A DNA stretch of 64,000 nucleotides from Doryteuthis pealeii. Lineage: Eukaryota; Mollusca; Cephalopoda; Myopsida; Loliginidae. Under the pieces are notes generated by a model that saw only the letters and a program-made list of their open reading frames with translations, ran no database searches and was not told the origin of the DNA. The translations under genes were made by a program, and so were the position numbers. The stretch lies in the NCBI GenBank assembly GCA_023376005.1, contig CM042157.1, positions 70,813,559 to 70,877,558 on the forward strand, given 5' to 3'. Positions 1-10,900 of this stretch are shown piece after piece (the first letter of the stretch is position 1; every line of letters starts with the position of its first letter).

Positions 1-8
1 CAGGAGTC

Positions 9-899
9 TTAATATTTTTTCCTCTTGGGATTTATGTCGATAAAATCCGTCGCTCTCCGATTTCTTGAAGAATGGTGTTGTTGAGGGGCTGCTTTTGGAG
101 TAGGTAAGCTAAATGTGTCATATATGACATCCATTACCTCCTCTTGTTCCGGGGGACCGCTGTTAACATCCTCCGACAAGAGTTTTCTTAATTGGTTGAG
201 GTGTCTCTTGTGGGAAAACTTGGGACCATTGATAATATACACCATATTGCCGATCTTCTTTTGTATTTTTCCCAACTCCCAGAAACTCTTGTTGTTTCGG
301 AACATCTGGAAGTATACTTTCTCACCAGGGATGTACTGCTTCTTTGGCACTGTCATAGATCTTCCTGGTTTAGTCTGTCTCGGGAGCAATTTGTCGAAGA
401 CTGACCTTATCTTACGAGCAAACATTACCTCGGACGGAGGTAATGACGAAGTTGTACTTTCATTCGGCGTAATCCTGTACACCTGCAGAAACTGCTGAAG
501 CGCTTTTTCAATAGGTGTGCCCTTGGCCTTCTTCAAGGCTCTCTTTAGAGTGTCCATAAAACGTTCAGCTTGACCGTTGGACCTTGGGTGGTACAGAGGG
601 GTGGTTATGTGGTCGATGTGAAACGTATCACAGAATTCTTTGAAGTCTCCGGACATGAATTGTGTGCCATTATCCGACACTAAATAGTCGACCACTCCAA
701 AACGAGCAAATAGTTTGTGCAGAGCGCTTATAGTCATTTCAGTAGTCTGGCTTTTGCATCGAAATACTTCAGGCCATTTTGAGAAACTATCAACTACTAT
801 TAAATAATAGTAACCCTGTGGCCCCGCAAAGTCGACGTGAATACGTGCCCATGGGCGGTCTGTTTTAGGCCAAGGACTGAATTTTATTGGGGGAGCCTT
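9..899 (-). CDS. Ty3/gypsy retrotransposon integrase (3' end of pol)
   Basis: The frame is open from the inverted-repeat junction near 899 down to a stop at 9. It encodes a retroviral-type integrase core and tail that would insert the element's cDNA into chromosomes. The catalytic triad is visible: D in HVDFAG, D in SDNGTQF and E in NGQAE, with 35 residues between the second D and the E (DD35E). A basic C-terminal tail follows. An internal Met (at 737) could start a shorter product, but the homology clearly continues upstream of it, so this is the end of a longer pol frame cut by the palindrome centre. No reverse transcriptase or RNase H lies in the window. This is a retrotransposon, not a host gene. 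The frame is intact, unlike the inverted copy at 918-1764. Confidence 0.88.
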   Translation of the reverse strand, partial: KAPPIKFSPWPKTDRPWARIHVDFAGPQGYYYLIVVDSFSKWPEVFRCKSQTTEMTISALHKLFARFGVVDYLVSDNGTQFMSGDFKEFCDTFHIDHITTPLYHPRSNGQAERFMDTLKRALKKAKGTPIEKALQQFLQVYRITPNESTTSSLPPSEVMFARKIRSVFDKLLPRQTKPGRSMTVPKKQYIPGEKVYFQMFRNNKSFWELGKIQKKIGNMVYIINGPKFSHKRHLNQLRKLLSEDVNSGPPEQEEVMDVIYDTFSLPTPKAAPQQHHSSRNRRATDFIDINPKRKKY

Positions 900-917
900 A
901 GCTGTTTAAGGCACAGA

Positions 918-1764
918 CGCGCCATGGGCAGCGCTATTCCACGTCGACTTCGCGTGGGGCCACAGGGTATATTATTTAATAGTAGTTGATGGTTTCTCAA
1001 AAATGCCTGAAGTATTTCGATGCAAAAGCCACTACTGAATGAACTATAAGCGCTCTGGCAGCAAACTATTTGCTCGTTTTGGAAGTGGTCGACTATTTAG
1101 TGTGGATAATGGCACACAATTCATGTCCGGGACTCAAAGAATTCTGTGATACGTTTCACATCGACCACATAACCACCCTCTGTACCACCCAAGGTCCAAC
1201 GGTCAAGCTGACGTTTATGGACACTCTAAGAGAGGCCTTGAAGAAGGCCAAGGGCACACCTATTGAAAAAAGCGTTCAGCAGTTCTGCAGGTGTACAGGA
1301 TTACGCCGAATGAAAGTACAACTTCGTCATTACCTCCGTCCCGAGGTAATGTTTGCTCGTAAGATAAGGTCGTCTTCGACAAATTGCTCCGAGACAGACT
1401 AAACAGGAAGATCTATGACAGTGCCAAAGAAGCAGTACATCCCTGGTGAGAAAGTATACTTTCCAGATGTTCCGAACAACGAGTTTCTGGGAGTTGGGAA
1501 AAATACAAAAGAAGATCGGCAATATGGTTGTATATTATCAATGTCCAAGTTTTCCCACAAGAGACAACGTCACCATTAGAAAACTCTTGTCGAGGATGTT
1601 AACAGCGGTCCCCCGGAACAAGAGGAGGTAATGGATTCATAATATGACACTTTAGCTTACCTACTCAAAAGCAGCCCCTCAACAACACTCATTCTTCAAG
1701 AATCGGAGAGCGACGGATTTATTCGACATAAATCCCAAAGGGAAAAAATATTAAGACTCTGTGG
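918..1764 (+). pseudogene. Inverted, frame-broken second copy of the gypsy integrase
   Basis: This is the reverse-complement partner of 1-865, in the opposite orientation. Almost every word of the left arm recurs in order, but with many one-base losses: a C is missing in the SDNG codons, four C become three, GAACG becomes GACG, and runs of T shorten. The integrase frame is therefore broken repeatedly. Differences are mostly single-base deletions rather than substitutions, which is unusual for an old transposon copy. It runs on into a polypurine tract and an LTR. Confidence 0.85.
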
Positions 1765-1775
1765 AGTGAATCTTA

Positions 1776-2013
1776 GGAGGGGGGTGTTATAGGTGATATA
1801 ACCTATGGACATAAATGGAATGCGCGCGACGATTTTATAAGTACCAGGAACAATTGTGGCTTGAGACGAAGCAACTGCGAGTCCAGCTCTTAACTGTATG
1901 GTCGGACGCAATTTCTACTTTCTTTGCTGTCATTTCTACTCCTTTTGTTCAATACATTTGTATCCATTGTTACCAGTCATTTGTCTTATTTTTTGACCCT
2001 TAAACCCCCAACA
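1776..2013 (+). mobile_element. Polypurine tract and 3' LTR of the gypsy element
   Basis: A purine run AGGAGGGGGG directly precedes TGTTATAGGTGATATAACC, which starts a 229-bp segment (1785-2013) ending in CCCCAACA. TG...CA ends after a polypurine tract are the standard layout of a 3' LTR. A related segment lies alone at 13716-13916, supporting the boundaries. I could not find a target duplication on the right. Confidence 0.7.
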
Positions 2014-2049
2014 GGTTTGATGTGCCATAAAATCCAACCAATCAAAATC

Positions 2050-2609
2050 GCCCTGTTGGCAGACGGGGTAAGACTCCCCAATGGGGCAACCTGTTGGCCG
2101 TGGGTGGCGACCCGTGATGCTTAAGGTAGAGCCAGGTGGATGAGCAGTTCATGACATGCAATACTCCTTTGGCCTATCTTGGGCTAAGAACAGGCCGGTC
2201 GGAGAGGCCTCCTCTGATCAATCAGCTGTCATGTCAAGCCCTAGCACCTATATGATTTTCCCAACCGTATTGCCCTTATACAGCCCAACCCCTTTTTATC
2301 ATATGGGTGCTAGAAGCGGTGGCTTGCGGGTCTACATGTCCTGGGAATGACGTTAAACTCCTATCTGATGGTGAGGTTCCAGTTTTGGAGGTTTGGGGAA
2401 TGTGGAGCACCCTTTCATCACCATTGCTCCCTGGTCCACTCTGACCGAGTGGTAATTACCTGTTAGGGTCCCATCTATGGGTTAAATAGAAAATGTATTT
2501 ATAAAAAAATTGTTATTATCCCATTAAGAATTGATTTATTTCAAAACTTTATCGGCATTAAATGACCCACTGAGGTTGAAAATGCCAAACAAAACCAAAA
2601 CCAACAAAG
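2050..2609 (+). repeat. Interspersed family A, copy 1
   Basis: Family A is about 600 bp and has at least ten copies here. Its constant 3' end reads GAGGTTGATATGCCGTAAAA followed by a CAAAC-rich tail, while its 5' end is variably truncated. Landmarks are TGATGCTTAAGGATAGAACC, AGCCCTAGCACCTATATGA and GGGTCCCATCTATGGGTTAA. Variable 5' truncation and long target duplications (see 53562-54002) point to LINE-style retroposition. No coding frame is conserved between copies. Confidence 0.8.
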
Positions 2610-3007
2610 TTTGACATGCCATAAATCCAAAATCAAAATCTTTATGTAGGTTAATTTGTTATTAGTGTTAATATTTCTTAAAAGAAACATTATTTTTCTT
2701 CTGTAACTTTATGTAAGACAATCTGTTATTTAGTCATTAAATTTTTTCTATTGTATCTTTTAGACATTTATGAGTTTCCTTTTCGTTGCCATATAAACTA
2801 ACATAGAATATACTGTTAATATTTTTAATTTTCTTTTGGGCTCTCGAAAGTAATAAATGTTGATTCGTGTTAACTTGGATTATTTGAAAATTATCTCAAA
2901 AGGTAATGTTAAGTTTCTTATATTTCCTACCTGTAATTCAGGGTGGTTGAAAGTTAGCTCCCTATTTTAAAACTATTCATAAATAGAATAATGAAGACTT
3001 GATTTAT

Positions 3008-3305
3008 ATGCAAGATGGTGCTTCCTCTACATTTTGCTTTTGTTTGTTTGTGAATGGCTGAATCTCTATTTTCTTGGAGATAGATGGGTAGACGTGGTCC
3101 GCATAAGTGTCCTGGCCAGAAGCTCTGATTTAAACACCTGTGACTATTTTCTTTGAGGTTGGTTAAAGGAATAAGTCTACTCTATGAAACGAACGACTTT
3201 GGAAGAACTTGAAGAACAAATAGAGAATTTATTTTTACCATTCACAAAGAAGTTCTGGGATCAGTTGATGTGACTTCTTAAGCTGCACGCAAAAATTGAG
3301 AGAAA
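3008..3305 (+). pseudogene. Mariner-type DDE transposase C-terminal relic
   Basis: Reading across frames gives pieces typical of Tc1/mariner transposases: QDGA, then a WIGRxG-like stretch, then ARSSDLNTCDYFL (family form RSPDLxPxDFFLW), then LKE...VYSMKRTTLEELEEQI. The D of SPDLxPxD is one of the catalytic acidic residues. Stops and frame changes break it (a stop replaces the W after DYFL). No terminal inverted repeats were identified. Confidence 0.72.
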
Positions 3306-3309
3306 ATAT

Positions 3310-4521
3310 CAACTAACGTAGGCGTCAACTGTTATTAATCCGAAAAGAAATGTATTTGAATTTAAACTAATGAATTACATCAACTTAAGTTAAGCTTAAG
3401 GTAGAGTCTTGATGAAAATCATTTCGATTGAAACCATGGTAGACCCTTAACTTCTTTCCTCAAACTAATATATTATATATATTATATATATATATATTAA
3501 TATACACACACACACAGTGGTACCTTGACTTAAGAGTCTAATTCGTTCTGCTTGTAAGTCAGTTTTCCTCATTGAAATAAACAGAAATATCGTTAATCCT
3601 TTTCAGCCCCTCCCTAAAAACAAATAATTTTTTTTAATGTTTTTTTGTTTTTTTAATAAGAAAAATAGTCCTGTATTGTATAAAAATATAACAAAATAGA
3701 AATGTAATGATTATGTTCTGTAATTTGTTTTTTGTTTTGTTTTTTTATGGAATAATTTTTTTTTCGGTGTAATAAATTTGGAAGCTTAAATGTTTTTAGT
3801 AAAGTTAATAACATAAGCATATATTGAAGCTCGCTTGTACCTAATTTTAACTCACAACACAAAGTAAAAAATTGACAGGTGACAGCTTGTAACTTGGAAA
3901 GCTCATAAGTTGGTCCATCTGATAAGTCAATGTTTTTAGCAGTATAATAATTATGCATTACTTATTTTTTTATATTTTTAAACTCGGTGCAAATTGTTTT
4001 GAAAATAACCTCTGCCATAATTTTATGAGTCTACAATGATTTAATTTCTCTCTTCTGAGTCATAATTGGACAGACATAACATATACGATAACTGACTGCT
4101 TAAAATTCAAAATTGATACTGTTTTCTGCCAATGATTCTCTTAGATCCTTATTTTTGCTTTACTTGAATTACATGTTTTTTTATCTTTTATTTTTTTAAA
4201 CCACCATATAACTTTTGAGTCATCAGTGGACAGACATAACATATATTTACCTTCTTCTCTATAATAAATGCGAATGTAGTTTGTCACTTTTTTAAACTTT
4301 ACTCTAGAGGCCATAACTAACATATCATACTCTTTTTGGATCTGTAAAAAAATTTTTAAAAATCAAAAAATCACAGAAATTAAAAACTTGGCAATCCAAG
4401 ATTTCAGGATTGTTGGGTTCTGGAATTTGCCCAGAATGTTTTTAATTTAAAAAAAAATTCCGATCCAAATCAAGATCAACATTCTGAAATTTTGGATTCC
4501 AAAGTTTTTAAATTGCTGTTA

Positions 4522-4552
<31 letters not shown>

Positions 4553-4810
4553 TATATATATTATATATATTATATATTAAATTTTTACTTGAAGGCACTT
4601 ACAACGCATGTATCGCATAAAATTCGAAAATACTTTTTCTTATAGAAAATGAACTTGAACAAGTGTAACCCAGTAAAGGTGGCTCGATGTGTAGAATACC
4701 GTACAGACTGTTTCGACTTTATTAAGTCTCATCAGCGGTATATACTAACGATTTCCCTCCCGACAGAAATCGAAACCGGGACTTCAGCAGACGCAGTGAA
4801 ACACTAGTGA
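3310..4810. other. AT-rich non-coding stretch
   Basis: No gene is supported. It holds AT microsatellites near 3468-3500 and 4523-4580, a short CA run at 3503, a 45-bp segment about a histone of repeated words (GTCATAATTGGACAGACATAACATATA near 4060 and a similar one near 4220), and a moderately GC-rich patch at 4680-4860 whose origin I cannot name. Confidence 0.6.
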
Positions 4811-4899
4811 AACACTTTTTATGCTGCGGCCACAGTAACACAGTTGACCATCCTAGCGAAATTAAGCCTGTCAAGCGATGCTACGCGCCTCTACCGTGT

Positions 4900-5190
4900 G
4901 TGTGTATTTGGGAAGCATTCTTTCATTATACATGTAGAATTAAACAAAAGGCACGTCTCCTGTTTAACAATTTTATTGGTGATCTTTTCAAGCTTTCTGG
5001 CCAACTTTTTTTTATTTTTGGATGGAATTCAAATTTTTTTATTGAGGTGGACTCATCCACGGATTCCATCCAAATATAAAAAAGTTGGCCAGAAAGCTTG
5101 AAGATCATCAATAAAATTGTTAAACGGAGACGTGCCTTTGTTTAATTCTACATGTATAAATGAAAGAATGCTGCTCAAATACACACACAC
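4900..5190. repeat. Fold-back element with about 130-bp arms
   Basis: The left arm (about 4900-5037) and right arm (about 5063-5190) are reverse complements. They share GGCCAGAAAGCTTGAAGATC, the AATTGTTAAAC block, the ATTCTACATGTA block and outer GTGTGTGT runs. The loop is only about 25 bp. The long near-perfect arms and absence of coding potential fit a fold-back or MITE-like element, or a local inverted duplication. Confidence 0.8.
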
Positions 5191-5249
5191 ACACCAAGTG
5201 TGGTGTGTGTCTTTTTTAGTTGTTGGGAATTGAAATAAGGTGCTCATTA

Positions 5250-5820
5250 CGTGTATAAGAAATGTATTTTATTTTATAATGCACTATTTTATCAGAAATG
5301 CGGAAAAATCAGGATTTGTCCGCACAACAAAAAATATGCACATATATAAATGAATTGGCATTCACTGCATTTCCTTGAAGAAAAAGTGGCTACATGCTGC
5401 TTGGAAACCAATGGTAACAATTTCACCTTAAATGTATTGTACACTATAATAAATAATAATATATATATATATAATATATATTATATATATATATATGTAT
5501 GTATATCTTACCATTACAAGTTTTATCATTTTTATAAATACATTTGGGAATAATTGCTTAATTATCGCTAAATAAGACAACTTTTAAGCTAGTCTAACAA
5601 AAATATTTTTGACTAATTTTTACTATTGGTACGTTTGACATATGCCACATTTCTAGAGTACATCTTCAAGACAAGCATGAATAAAATAAAAATCTTCAAC
5701 ATAAAATAACCTAACAGGATTGACATGCCGTAAATCCAACCAACCAACCAGGGTTATAATAATCTCTCTCCAAAAAATTCATTTAATTTAATATCAAAAC
5801 TGTAAAAAACAATAAAAGCA
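5250..5820. other. AT-rich stretch with AT microsatellite
   Basis: No gene is seen. There is an AT/TA repeat at about 5458-5497, and a short piece of family A or a relative (GACATGCCGTAAATCCAACC) at about 5722-5752. Confidence 0.5.
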
Positions 5821-6067
5821 TAAAGTAAAAAGAGGCAGCCTAATGTCAGTGTCAGCCAGACAGTGAGGGAGTCTATCCCTTTTCACTAGCGCTAAGACAA
5901 GGAGATTATTCCAGCATCTGATGTGGAGTGCCACACCTACCATCAGTTCTTCACTTTACTGCCAGATCCCTGTGCTACTCATACACCGAAGTTGGTGAGG
6001 GCTGGTATTGGATGAGGAACATTGTGATTCCTAGCTGAACACTCTTCAACTGAGCTTAAACTGGCCT
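5821..6067 (-). repeat. tRNA-like SINE family B
   Basis: Family B starts with a tRNA-like head (GGCCAGTTTAGCTCAGTCGG, an A box, then GGTTCGATAC, a B box). A conserved body follows (AGCACAGGGATCTGTGCGGT, AGGAGCTGATGGTAGGTG, AAAGGGGATAGACTCCCTCG) with a TTTAC-rich tail. This copy is reversed and complete apart from small changes. RNA polymerase III transcription is expected from the boxes. Confidence 0.82.
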
Positions 6068-6159
6068 TACTTACAAGGTTAATAGGTATTGGAAATCTTT
6101 TGTGAAAATTTGGACAATTAATTGATTTTTACATAGAATTTTAATATTTTTATGTAAGT

Positions 6160-6262
6160 AATGATACAATAAATTAAATACTCATTGATAAACTTATTTA
6201 ATTCCTGAAATCCCTGTGACGTAGGCAGTGATGTAAGTTTTTGGTTACAGACAATAGACTGA
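6160..6262 (+). repeat. Dispersed family N, tail portion
   Basis: It shares AAATACTCATTGATAAACTT, then AATTCCTGA and TGACATAGTTTTTGGTTAC, with copies at 9936-10130 and 27450-27545. The 9936 copy carries a tRNA-like head, so this is the tail of a SINE. Confidence 0.6.
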
Positions 6263-6324
6263 ATCGCTATTATCAATAAATGTGCTAGAAAGGCGGTGGC
6301 TGAGGGTCAACAACCAGTTATTAA

Positions 6325-6559
6325 CTCTTAACATCCTGTTCAGAATTTTTTAAGTGCAGGCCCCCCATTCCTATAAGGATTTTATCAAAAAAATGACTAA
6401 AATGGCTTTTCATTTAAAGTTACCTGTTATTGTCCTTTAAATCAAAAGACTTTTAAATATGTTTTAATATTACATTTAAATAAAGGTTATCATTTAAGGT
6501 TGATTAGGAAAAATGAATGTGACTTCCGATGGAATGAGATGGTATAGGACGTTAGGAAG
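6325..6559. mobile_element. piggyBac-like MITE flanked by TTAA
   Basis: About 235 bp bounded by TTAA at 6321-6324 and 6560-6563, beginning CTCTTAACATCCTG. A relative at 12442-12670 is also TTAA-bounded and ends GACATTAAGAG, so the ends are short inverted repeats. TTAA target sites are characteristic of piggyBac. There is no coding capacity. Confidence 0.65.
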
Positions 6560-6619
6560 TTAATACGTATGAAGTTGTTTCTTCTAATTTAATTGATACA
6601 CATGAAGTTAATGAAAATT

Positions 6620-7040
6620 ATTTCGGACTGTAAGAAAGATTCAAAGTTATATCTTTGATATACAGACTCCGACGAAGGTTAACGGCAAAACATTTAATAT
6701 AATACAGGCACATGGATATCGGTAGATACACGTACATAGGTAAGGGTAATACAGGAGTACACAAATAAGAATGAAAGACACATTCATGAATGTACAAGAT
6801 GCATATAAAAGTGAGACATGAGACTAGAGATAGTCCATGCTGTGAGGAACTTACAGTAAATGTAGGGGGGCGGAGCCCAACGAGAGGGGTTAGATAAAAG
6901 CTACCATGTGGCTCATAGTTGCTGAACAGGAAAAAGGGCCGAAGGGGTTTGAACCCGGCGGCTTAAATACTTATAGCACCCTAGCGGGCACCAGCAAACT
7001 AAATTGGGCAGACAACTCCACCAGGCAAATACAAACTAAA
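6620..7040 (-). repeat. Interspersed family F, reversed copy
   Basis: It matches 34365-34765 (same strand) and 49190-49734 (opposite strand). Shared words are GACACATTCATGAATG, GACATGAGACTA, ATAGTCCATGCTGTG, GGGTTTGAACCCGG and CACCCTAGCGGGCACCAGC. The plus-strand copy ends in a hairpin plus CTAG, so the family is Helitron-like. The terminal hairpin is missing here. Confidence 0.7.
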
Positions 7041-7139
7041 CTCAGGACCATAATTGACCTTTCGGCACAACCTTCGTATCGTGGCACCCTCAATAATTGT
7101 GGCTAAACAGAGCTAGCCTCCCCCCATCTTGACACAACA

Positions 7140-7265
7140 CTGTCATTATGGGAGTAGTATTAACAGCATGTTCACCAATCATCTGCGAGAGATGCTGCGC
7201 TGGCTTGGTCATGTCAGGAGGATGGACAAAAAGTCCACAATCCCCAAATCTTACTGTATGGCAAA
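7140..7265 (+). pseudogene. LINE fragment (post-RT region)
   Basis: Joining two frames gives FTNHLREMLRWLGHVRRMDK, the RWLGHVxRM signature found downstream of the reverse transcriptase in many invertebrate LINE ORF2 products. It is broken by frameshift and has no surrounding RT sequence. Confidence 0.6.
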
Positions 7266-7442
7266 TTAGTAAGAAGGCACCTGACTATTTCTATTTAGAA
7301 AGATTATCTTTCTCTTTTCCAACCATATAAATCTTTTTAAAGATTGGTTAGAAATACTCGAGAAATTGGCAATTGAACTGGATTAAGGTCGCAAATTTGA
7401 ATGTCAGCGCTTTTCAGCTAAATGCTTGTAGCTAACTTTTTT

Positions 7443-7620
7443 GATCTCAATTTGAAAGGATGTGGTTTTTTCATTTACACCGTCAATCATCCCGGTTGTT
7501 TTAACAGACAATTTTTAGATTTAAAAAAATTATAAAACTAAAGCCGCTAACCTTAACCCCTAACAACAACCGATATTGAAGTGTAAATGAATATACATGT
7601 CCTTTCTTAATCGAGATCAA
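7443..7620. repeat. Fold-back MITE family J, copy 1
   Basis: The outer ends GATCTCAATT and TAATCGAGATC are inverted. The inner words CATTTACACCGTCAAT and GTGTAAATGAATA pair, as do CGGTTGTT and AACAACCG. A second copy is at 9249-9431. It lies just upstream of the first transporter exon. Confidence 0.62.
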
Positions 7621-7702
7621 AAAAGGGGTGGCCTAAAGGTAATATAGTCTATTATTTCTAACAATTTGTTGATACTTATGAAGTTATTTTTTTGTTTATC
7701 AG

Positions 7703-7917
7703 GTTCAAATTGATGCCCAAGTAAAGCAATCAATGGTCGATAGTGGTTGCAATAATTTGTGGTATTTGCAGCCTACATTTTAGTATTTATTGTTGGTTTT
7801 TTTCACTGGGGTGGAAAAGAGGGTTGTTCCCCCAAGCAAAATGAGACTGCACCCAGACGAGAGAGAACTTGTGGCTGGGCTAATCTGCCTATTTTGGTGG
7901 AATATGCACGATGACAG
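7703..7917 (+). CDS. SLC5A7: Choline transporter exon 1 in window (possible start, TM1 to TM2)
   Basis: It follows a T-rich tract ending in CAG and ends ATGACAG before GTGATC. A possible initiator ATG is at 7734, so the first 31 bases may be untranslated. Pieces in three frames give VVAII, AAYILVFIVG (first helix), a basic loop, then LVAG...NI...FTMT-like coding. At least three frame changes are needed. Confidence 0.65.
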
Positions 7918-10900
7918 GTGATCATTTTTTTCCTTTTTTAAAAATAATCTTAATTCTTTAAATGAATGGTACCGCTGTTAATTATGCAATGGGGTAGAAT
8001 AGTTTTGAATTCAAACGAAACAATAGTATTTGATTCAGCCTAGACTTTATAGATTTTGACTGATCGGTAATAACCTACTCTGAATTATCTCTTCGCGGTT
8101 TGTGTGTTGTATTCAAATAATAGTTTCCGATTTGAATTCAGACCTAGACTGTTATAGATTTGGACTGACAGGTAATAAACCTTAGATCTGACCTCCTATT
8201 CCAGTTTGCATGTAACTGTGGTGAGAAGGACTGAGTGCTCCATACCTTATATAGGGGAGCGTTGCCTTTTTAAACTTAGTTGGCAGTCATCACCGAAATC
8301 CCCTCCAAAGTGCTCAACTCACTAGGGGATGGGGAGCATATATAGTCATCCACAGACACTGTTTTTGTATCATGTTTCTTCAGTGCGGCTAGACATTTGC
8401 AGGCTAACCTCCAGCCAGGGTGGAAACCTTGCAACTAAGCAGAATTTATTCTCTTGGGAAATTGTCCTTTTTTTTTTTTTTTTTTTTTTTTTGTTAAAGG
8501 TTGATGTGAGAAGATTATTAAAAGAAGGGATGCCCGAGGAGGCATAAAAAATAAATAAATAATATAGGGTTTTAAAAATTATTGACATTTTGTGCATTAA
8601 TTTTTTTCTACTGTTGATTTCTATAATTATATTTTTGGTTATTTCCTATAAGTCTACATAAACAAAGGGGAACCACTCTTGACTGACGCAATTATTTATT
8701 TATTTTCCCATTAAAAACCCTTAAACCTAAACCCGTCATCTTTTTCGCTAGTAGGTTCATAAATAATAAATAAATAATTTATCAGTAAGAAGTGGGTCCC
8801 CTTGTTTATGTTAAACTTATAAGGAATAACTTAAATTTTTTTACATGTTTCACAGAAATAAAACATAACTTTGATAACATTTGTCAAAATAATGCAGAAG
8901 TTTTTTATATAACATTCTGAAACTTCAAAATATAAAATGGAATATTGGTTTTGGTTTGGCAAATTTCTCCATTTTGGTTTATTTATGTAGAAAAAATATT
9001 CTGCAATATTCATCATTGAGATTTTCTGAGAATTACTCAAATATTTAAAATTATCAAATTATCAAAAGTTGTAATGATCTCATTATCTACTGTGGTATAT
9101 CCACGGTCCTGCAGAAAACATTAATTGTTTATTTTTTTATTTTAACCTTTGGATAATGAGTGGTGAAAAATTATTCAATTATTTTCGCCATCTATGGAAA
9201 AAAAGTGCAAGAAGAGCGACAAAAGAAACAGAGCATATGGAACCTTTCCGATCTTGTTTCATCAGGACCATTTTTTTTTCATTTACAAATCTGTCAAAAT
9301 CGGTTGTTTTGTTAACAGATGATTTTAGTTTTTTTTTGTTTTGTTTTTAAATTATAAAATCTAACCCTAACAAACAAAGCGGATTTTGACGGTGTAGAAT
9401 AAAAAAATGTCCAGATGAGACAAGATCGAAAAAAGGGGTGCCTAAGGTCATATTGGTCCCAAGAAATTAGTGATGTAATGAAGGTCCAGGTTAATGTCAA
9501 TAAATGTGTTTTAAGGAATGTGACAGCGATCCTTGAAGAGCAAATCAGCATTTTTTCCTATAAGTCCAACATAACAAAGGGAAGCCACTCTTGACTGATA
9601 AATTATTTATTTATTTTCCCATTAAACTAAACCCTAACCCCGTCTTCTTTTTTTTCCTAGTAGATCATAATAAATAAATAAATAAATTTATCAATCAAGA
9701 GTGGTTCCCTTTTTTAATTTGAACATTATAGGAATAACCCAAATAGGATCATGAGAGGCCTTCTGTTGTGCGCAAACAAGGTCTTGTGGGTTGAGCAATT
9801 TGGAGGGGAATTTTTCAACTGATGACTGTCAATTGAAGCTTAAAAAAGAACACACTCTCCTATATAAGGTGGAGCACTCTAGGCGGCCTTTAAATATAAC
9901 AGATGTGTTATCAGTTAAATCACCCTCCGCTTGTAGGTGATGATAGCCGAGTGGTTAGGAGCCTGACCTGGATGGATGAATCAAAATCAGGTTTCCATTC
10001 CATGCATTGTTCTATTCTCTGTATGAATGATTTTGACAATAAATATTCATTGATAAACTTATGCAATTCCCCTGAGGATATTGTGACATAAGGAGTGACA
10101 TAGTTTCAGTTACGAACACCGAATTATCCATTATAATAGATAGGCACCCACCCCCCCCCAAAAAATCGTGGCTCCAGACAGTGTAAAAATTAATTTTTTT
10201 AAAGATATTGTGAGGGGGTGGGAAGTTAAAATTCACTGTCAGATGGTTTGTACGTAAGTAAAATGAAAAATTCATTAGAGTAAAAATAAACTATTTGAAA
10301 TGGAAATTTAGTTCTTTATCCCCTCAAAAAAAATGTTGTGTGCATTATTTAATTATTAATTATTTTGAATATTTTAACACATAAATTTTATACAAAATTG
10401 TAGGTATTTTCTATTTGTAAACTTTTTAATTAACTTTTTTGTTACTGAAAAGGCAAATAAGAAATAATTTTAAAAAATTGATTACAAAATTTTGCAAATA
10501 AATTTTTTCCATTTTAAGTAATACAATTTCTAATTCAAATTTCATAGTTTATTTATTTAAATAATATATAAGTTTATTTTTATAATGGGAAAGATTCAAA
10601 ACATTGATTATAAGGAATAGCTTTAATTCAGCAACCATTTTGGAGGAGTTTCTTAATGAACATCTGAGTCTGTGCTACTTTGGATTTGATATGGACTCTG
10701 GCTCCTTTGGAATCTTGTAGGTTTAATATTTGGTGAGTATTTCAATAGGCTTTCTTTTCAATCTGTTAAAGTAATCTATTTTATTCTAAAGCTGAGTGAA
10801 TCAATCTTTGTGTCGTAAAGGCTTTTTTTTACTGCTTAGTTTAATGACCTGAAAATAATACTAAACTATTCCTTAATTCTAGGATTGAGTTATGTTTGAA

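Larger units (their letters stand above)
8225..9885. repeat. Inverted pair of TATA-bearing segments around nested MITEs
   Basis: About 8225-8330 and 9770-9885 are reverse complements of each other. Shared words are GAGTGCTCCA, TTATATAGG, CAGTCATCA and CCCCTCCAAA. Between them lie family C copies, a J copy and AT-rich sequence including a poly-T at 8468-8492. All of this is inside the first transporter intron. Confidence 0.55.
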
